Source of the DNA: 66-474 sp035717365
GTDB taxonomy: Bacteria; Pseudomonadota; Gammaproteobacteria; Xanthomonadales; Rhodanobacteraceae
Assembly (NCBI GenBank): GCA_035717365.1
Contig: DASTIS010000271.1
Span: forward strand, 1-16,402
DNA length: 16,402 nt
Direction of reading: 5' to 3'
Both the position numbers and the translations under genes were made by a program. Under the pieces are notes generated by a model. It saw only the letters and a list, made by a program, of their open reading frames with translations. It was not told the DNA's origin and did no database searches. Below, piece by piece: positions 13,549-16,402 of this stretch; the first letter of the stretch is position 1; each line of letters opens with the position of its first letter.

Positions 13549-14787
13549 ATGAGCAAGCGACGAGTGGTGGTCACCGGTATGGGCATGGTGTCGCCCGTGG
13601 GCAATGACGTGGCGACGGCGTGGAAAAACGTGGTGGAGGGCGTGAGCGGCATCGGTCCGATCACCCATTTCGATGCCAGCACGTTTCCCACGCGTATCGC
13701 TGGTGAGGTCAAGGATTTCGACCCGGCCGCGTACATCGCGCCGAAAGACATCAAGAAGATGGATACCTTCATCCATTACGGCATCGCCGCGGGCGCCGAG
13801 GCACTGAAGGATTCGGGCCTCGAAATCACCGAGGCCAATGCCACGCGAACCGGCGTCGCGGTGGGCGCCGGCATCGGTGGAATCGCCAGCATCGAGCGGA
13901 CGACGCTGGCCTATTACGAAGGTGGCCCACGCAAGATTTCGCCGTTCTTCGTGCCTGGTTGCATCATCAACATGGCTTCCGGCAACCTTGCGATCATCCA
14001 CGGGTTGAAGGGCCCGAACATCGCGTGCGTGACCGCATGCACCACCGCGACCCACAACATCGGCCTGGCGATGCGGATGATCCAGTATGGCGATGCCGAT
14101 GCCATGCTGACCGGCGGTGCGGAGTTTTCGGTCACCGCGACGGCGGTCGGCGGCTTCTGCTCGGCGCGGGCACTGAGCACCCGCAACGATGATCCGACCC
14201 GCGCCAGCCGGCCCTGGGACAAGGATCGAGACGGTTTCGTGTTGTCGGACGGCGCCGGCATCCTCGTGCTGGAGGAATACGAACAAGCGAAGGCGCGTGG
14301 TGCCCGGATCTACGCGGAGCTGGCCGGCTTCGGCATGAGCGACGATGCGTATCACATCACTGCGCCGAGCGAGGGCGGCGAGGGCGCGGGGCGCTGCATG
14401 GAGGCGGCGGTGAAGGATGCCGGCATGAATCCCGATCAGGTTCAGTACATCAATGCGCATGGCACCTCGACCCCACTGGGCGATCTCGGCGAGGTGCATG
14501 CGGCCAAGCGCGTATTCGGCGATCACGCGAAAAAACTCGCAATGAGTTCGACCAAATCGACGACCGGACATCTGCTTGGTGCGGCCGGCGGCGTGGAGGC
14601 GATCTTCTCCATGCTGGCGATGCGTGACAACGTCTTGCCGCCGACCATCAACCTCGACGAACCGGGCGAAGGTTGCGACCTCGACTTCGTGCCCAACACC
14701 GCGCGCGATGCAAACATCGATGTCGCGCTTTCGAATTCGTTCGGCTTTGGTGGCACCAACGGCACGCTGGTGTTCAAGCGGATCTGA
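13549..14787 (+). CDS. fabF: Beta-ketoacyl-ACP synthase II
   Basis: FabF condenses acyl-ACP with malonyl-ACP and favours elongation of C16:1. The 412-residue product matches family length, with the catalytic triad Cys164 (VTACTTATHNIG), His304 (NAHGTSTPLGD) and His341 (STKSTTGHLLGAAG), and the C-terminal NSFGFGGTNGTLVF loop. The start is clear: ATG at 13549 with GGAG 5 bases upstream (13540-13543). The gene ends the fatty-acid block. In E. coli pabC follows, but here the next 187 bases hold repeats and then mltG. Confidence 0.98.
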   Translation: MSKRRVVVTGMGMVSPVGNDVATAWKNVVEGVSGIGPITHFDASTFPTRIAGEVKDFDPAAYIAPKDIKKMDTFIHYGIAAGAEALKDSGLEITEANATRTGVAVGAGIGGIASIERTTLAYYEGGPRKISPFFVPGCIINMASGNLAIIHGLKGPNIACVTACTTATHNIGLAMRMIQYGDADAMLTGGAEFSVTATAVGGFCSARALSTRNDDPTRASRPWDKDRDGFVLSDGAGILVLEEYEQAKARGARIYAELAGFGMSDDAYHITAPSEGGEGAGRCMEAAVKDAGMNPDQVQYINAHGTSTPLGDLGEVHAAKRVFGDHAKKLAMSSTKSTTGHLLGAAGGVEAIFSMLAMRDNVLPPTINLDEPGEGCDLDFVPNTARDANIDVALSNSFGFGGTNGTLVFKRI

Positions 14788-14792
14788 AGCGT

Positions 14793-14931
14793 CGTTGGGC
14801 TTCGCTGCGCCCGGCACCTGCCGACACAGGCATGGCGTAGGTTGGGTTGACCGCGGGCTTCATCCGCGGGAAGCCCAACGTGTCGGATCAACGCAATGCC
14901 GTTGGGCTTCGCTGTGTTCAGCGCCAACCTA
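14793..14931. repeat. Repeat cluster between fabF and mltG (GTTGGGCTTCGCTG family)
   Basis: CGTTGGGCTTCGCTG occurs twice as an exact 15-base direct repeat (14793-14807 and 14900-14914). Between them lies a hairpin GTTGGG...CCCAAC (14841-14846 with 14874-14879) enclosing CCGCGG/CCGCGG (14851-14856 with 14864-14869). The second copy folds on itself: CGCTG-tgtt-CAGCG (14910-14923) inside GTTGG/CCAAC. TAGGTTGG (14838-14845) and CCAACCTA (14924-14931) mark inverted ends. From general knowledge such GTAGGTTGGGC..GCCCAACCTAC units are abundant intergenic repeats in Xanthomonadaceae-like genomes. It may also end the fabF transcript. No gene fits in this gap. Confidence 0.7.
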
Positions 14932-14974
14932 TGGGCTCTTCGTCGAATTTGTGCGCATCGTTTAAACTGTCTGG

Positions 14975-16030
14975 ATGATTCGATTCGACAGGCTCCATCG
15001 CGGGCACCAGGCCGGGAACGTGGCGGTGCGGTTGTTGCTGCTGGCAATCGTGCTGGTCATCGCCGCCGCGGTTGCATGGGGCGGCATGACGTACTTGCAC
15101 TTCACGCGTACGCCGTTGAGCGTGCACGCCGCCGGCCAGACCCTGGAGATTGCGCGGGGCGAAGGGTTCAATGGCATCGTGCGGCAATTGCACGATGAGG
15201 AACTCACCACGGCGTCGCCGCTGATGTGGCGGGCGCTGGGGATGCGCCTCGACGTGGTGGACAAGTTACGGGCCGGCGAGTACGCGCTTGCGCCCGGGAT
15301 GACGCCGGCCGTGCTGCTGGAGAACATGGCCGATGGCCGCGTGCTGCATCGACGCATCACGCTGGTGGATGGCTGGACGTTCGCGCAGGTACGGCAGGCT
15401 CTTGCGGAGGCGCCGAGGCTGAAGCATGAACTCCGGGGCGTGGACGATGCCGGGGTCATGGCGAAGCTCGGCGAAACCGATCGTTCGCCCGAAGGCGAAT
15501 TCATGCCCGATACCTACGACTACGTGCTCGGCATGACCGATCTCGATATCCTGGAACGCGCGCACAAGGCGATGCAGGCCTACCTCGCTCGCGAGTGGGC
15601 CGGGCGCGATTCCTCGATTCCGCTGGAGGACCCCTGCCAGGCATTGATCCTGGCGTCGCTGGTCGAGAAGGAGACTGCGGTGCGCTCCGAAATGCCGAGG
15701 ATCGCGGGCGTCTTCGAGCGGCGGCTCAGGATCGGCATGAAGCTGGATACCGATCCCAGCGTGATCTACGGCATGGGCGCGCGCTACACCGGCAACATCC
15801 GCAAGTCGGATCTGGAAACCGACACGCCGTACAACACCTACATGCGCGCCGGACTGCCGCCGACGCCGATCGCGCTACCCGGTCGCGCGGCCATCCACGC
15901 GGTGCTGCACCCGGCTGCGGGCGACGCGTTGTACTTCGTGGCCAAGGGCGACGGCACGCACCAGTTCTCGGCGACGCTGGCCGAGCACAACGCCGCGGTA
16001 CGCAAATACATCCTCGGGAAGCATCGGTGA
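14975..16030 (+). CDS. mltG: Endolytic murein transglycosylase MltG
   Basis: MltG (YceG-like) is an inner-membrane lytic transglycosylase that cleaves nascent peptidoglycan strands and is thought to end glycan synthesis. The 351-residue product has one N-terminal membrane anchor (about 17-39), a LysM-like region, and the YceG catalytic domain. The catalytic Glu is visible as Glu231 in LASLVEKETAVRSE, with RLRIGMKLDTDPSVIYGMG (250-268) and PYNTYMRAGLPPTPIALPG (285-303) following. The ATG at 14975 gives the expected short cytoplasmic tail. Only a weak ribosome site (CTGG) precedes it, and TTTAAACT at 14961-14968 could be a -10 box. The stop overlaps tmk as GTGA. Confidence 0.97.
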   Translation: MIRFDRLHRGHQAGNVAVRLLLLAIVLVIAAAVAWGGMTYLHFTRTPLSVHAAGQTLEIARGEGFNGIVRQLHDEELTTASPLMWRALGMRLDVVDKLRAGEYALAPGMTPAVLLENMADGRVLHRRITLVDGWTFAQVRQALAEAPRLKHELRGVDDAGVMAKLGETDRSPEGEFMPDTYDYVLGMTDLDILERAHKAMQAYLAREWAGRDSSIPLEDPCQALILASLVEKETAVRSEMPRIAGVFERRLRIGMKLDTDPSVIYGMGARYTGNIRKSDLETDTPYNTYMRAGLPPTPIALPGRAAIHAVLHPAAGDALYFVAKGDGTHQFSATLAEHNAAVRKYILGKHR

Positions 16031-16402
16031 ACGGCCGGCTGATCACGCTCGAGGGTGGCGAAGGCGCTGGCAAGAGCACGCTCCTGGCGGGGTTGCGCGA
16101 ACATTTCCAGCGGACCAGGCAGGACGTGCTGTACACGCGCGAGCCCGGCGGCACGCCGGTCGGCGAGGCCATCCGCGCGCTGGTGCTCGATCCGGCGCAT
16201 CGCGGCATTGCCGCGGAAACCGAATTGCTGCTGATGTTCGCGGCACGCGCGCAACTGGTGCGCGAGACCCTGCGTCCGGCGCTGGCGGCGGGGCGGTGGG
16301 TGTTGTGCGATCGTTTCACCGACGCGAGTTACGCGTACCAGGGTGGCGGTCGGGGCGTGGATGCCTCGCGTATTTCCGAACTGGAAGGCCTGGCGACGAA
16401 CG
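16027..16402 (+). CDS. tmk: Thymidylate kinase, 5' part (3' end outside window)
   Basis: Tmk phosphorylates dTMP to dTDP for DNA synthesis. About 125 codons are visible, from a GTG that overlaps the mltG stop as GTGA; no nearer ATG exists and the P-loop begins at the expected distance. Motifs: P-loop GGEGAGKST (10-18), REPGGTP (38-44), the DRF form of the DR(Y/F/H) motif at Asp95-Arg96, and YQGGGRG (104-110) leading into the rest of the domain. holB usually follows in this order, outside the window. Confidence 0.97.
   Translation, partial: MNGRLITLEGGEGAGKSTLLAGLREHFQRTRQDVLYTREPGGTPVGEAIRALVLDPAHRGIAAETELLLMFAARAQLVRETLRPALAAGRWVLCDRFTDASYAYQGGGRGVDASRISELEGLATN

Noticed and set aside
12826..14817. 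Long minus-strand open frame opposite acpP and fabF
   Set aside because: It lies wholly antisense to two certain genes, has low-complexity Arg/Ala/His-rich composition, no recognisable motif, and is the expected shadow in GC-rich DNA.
1..16402. CRISPR arrays, tRNA/rRNA genes, transposase or phage genes, defence or toxin-antitoxin systems
   Set aside because: None seen on either strand; the repeats found are isolated palindromes without regular spacing.

Overview
The window is GC-rich bacterial chromosome made of conserved housekeeping genes. The gene orders (dnaX-ybaB-recR and yceD-rpmF-fabH-fabD-fabG-acpP-fabF-mltG-tmk), the Slp lipoprotein, the YceF-type Maf protein and the palindromic intergenic repeats suggest a gammaproteobacterium, probably of the Xanthomonas/Rhodanobacter order (Lysobacterales). 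The order-level placement is inference from gene content and repeat style; there is no rRNA here.

Layout. (1) 1-3019, plus strand: the 3' part of dnaX, then ybaB, recR and a HIT-family protein, covering replication clamp loading, nucleoid binding and recombinational repair. The ybaB-recR and recR-hinT gaps hold palindromic elements. (2) 3075-8732, minus strand, read right to left: a small membrane-anchored coiled-coil protein, maf/yceF, a MoxR ATPase, a DUF58 protein, the transglutaminase-like membrane protein TgpA and an Slp-type outer-membrane lipoprotein. Gaps are short and several start and stop codons overlap, so much of this is probably co-transcribed. (3) 8906-16402, plus strand: yceD, rpmF, then the type II fatty-acid synthesis genes fabH, fabD, fabG, acpP and fabF, followed by mltG (peptidoglycan lytic transglycosylase) and the 5' part of tmk. 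A good sigma70-like promoter lies immediately before yceD.

How the genes work together. FabD loads malonate onto AcpP, FabH starts the chain, FabG reduces it and FabF extends it. The linkage with a ribosomal protein (L32), cell-wall synthesis (MltG) and dTMP kinase is the classical growth-linked cluster. Compared with the E. coli arrangement, plsX (between rpmF and fabH) and pabC (between fabF and mltG) are absent from this locus; the fabF-mltG gap instead holds a repeat cluster.

I found no CRISPR array, tRNA, rRNA, prophage, transposase gene, toxin-antitoxin pair or defence system, and nothing that clearly qualifies as an undescribed system. The most interesting signals are small: an inverted repeat whose right arm is translated as an N-terminal extension of FabD, a HIT protein with Tyr in place of the first His of its triad, a repeat element abutting the recR start codon, and a nearly leaderless yceD promoter that overlaps a palindrome.
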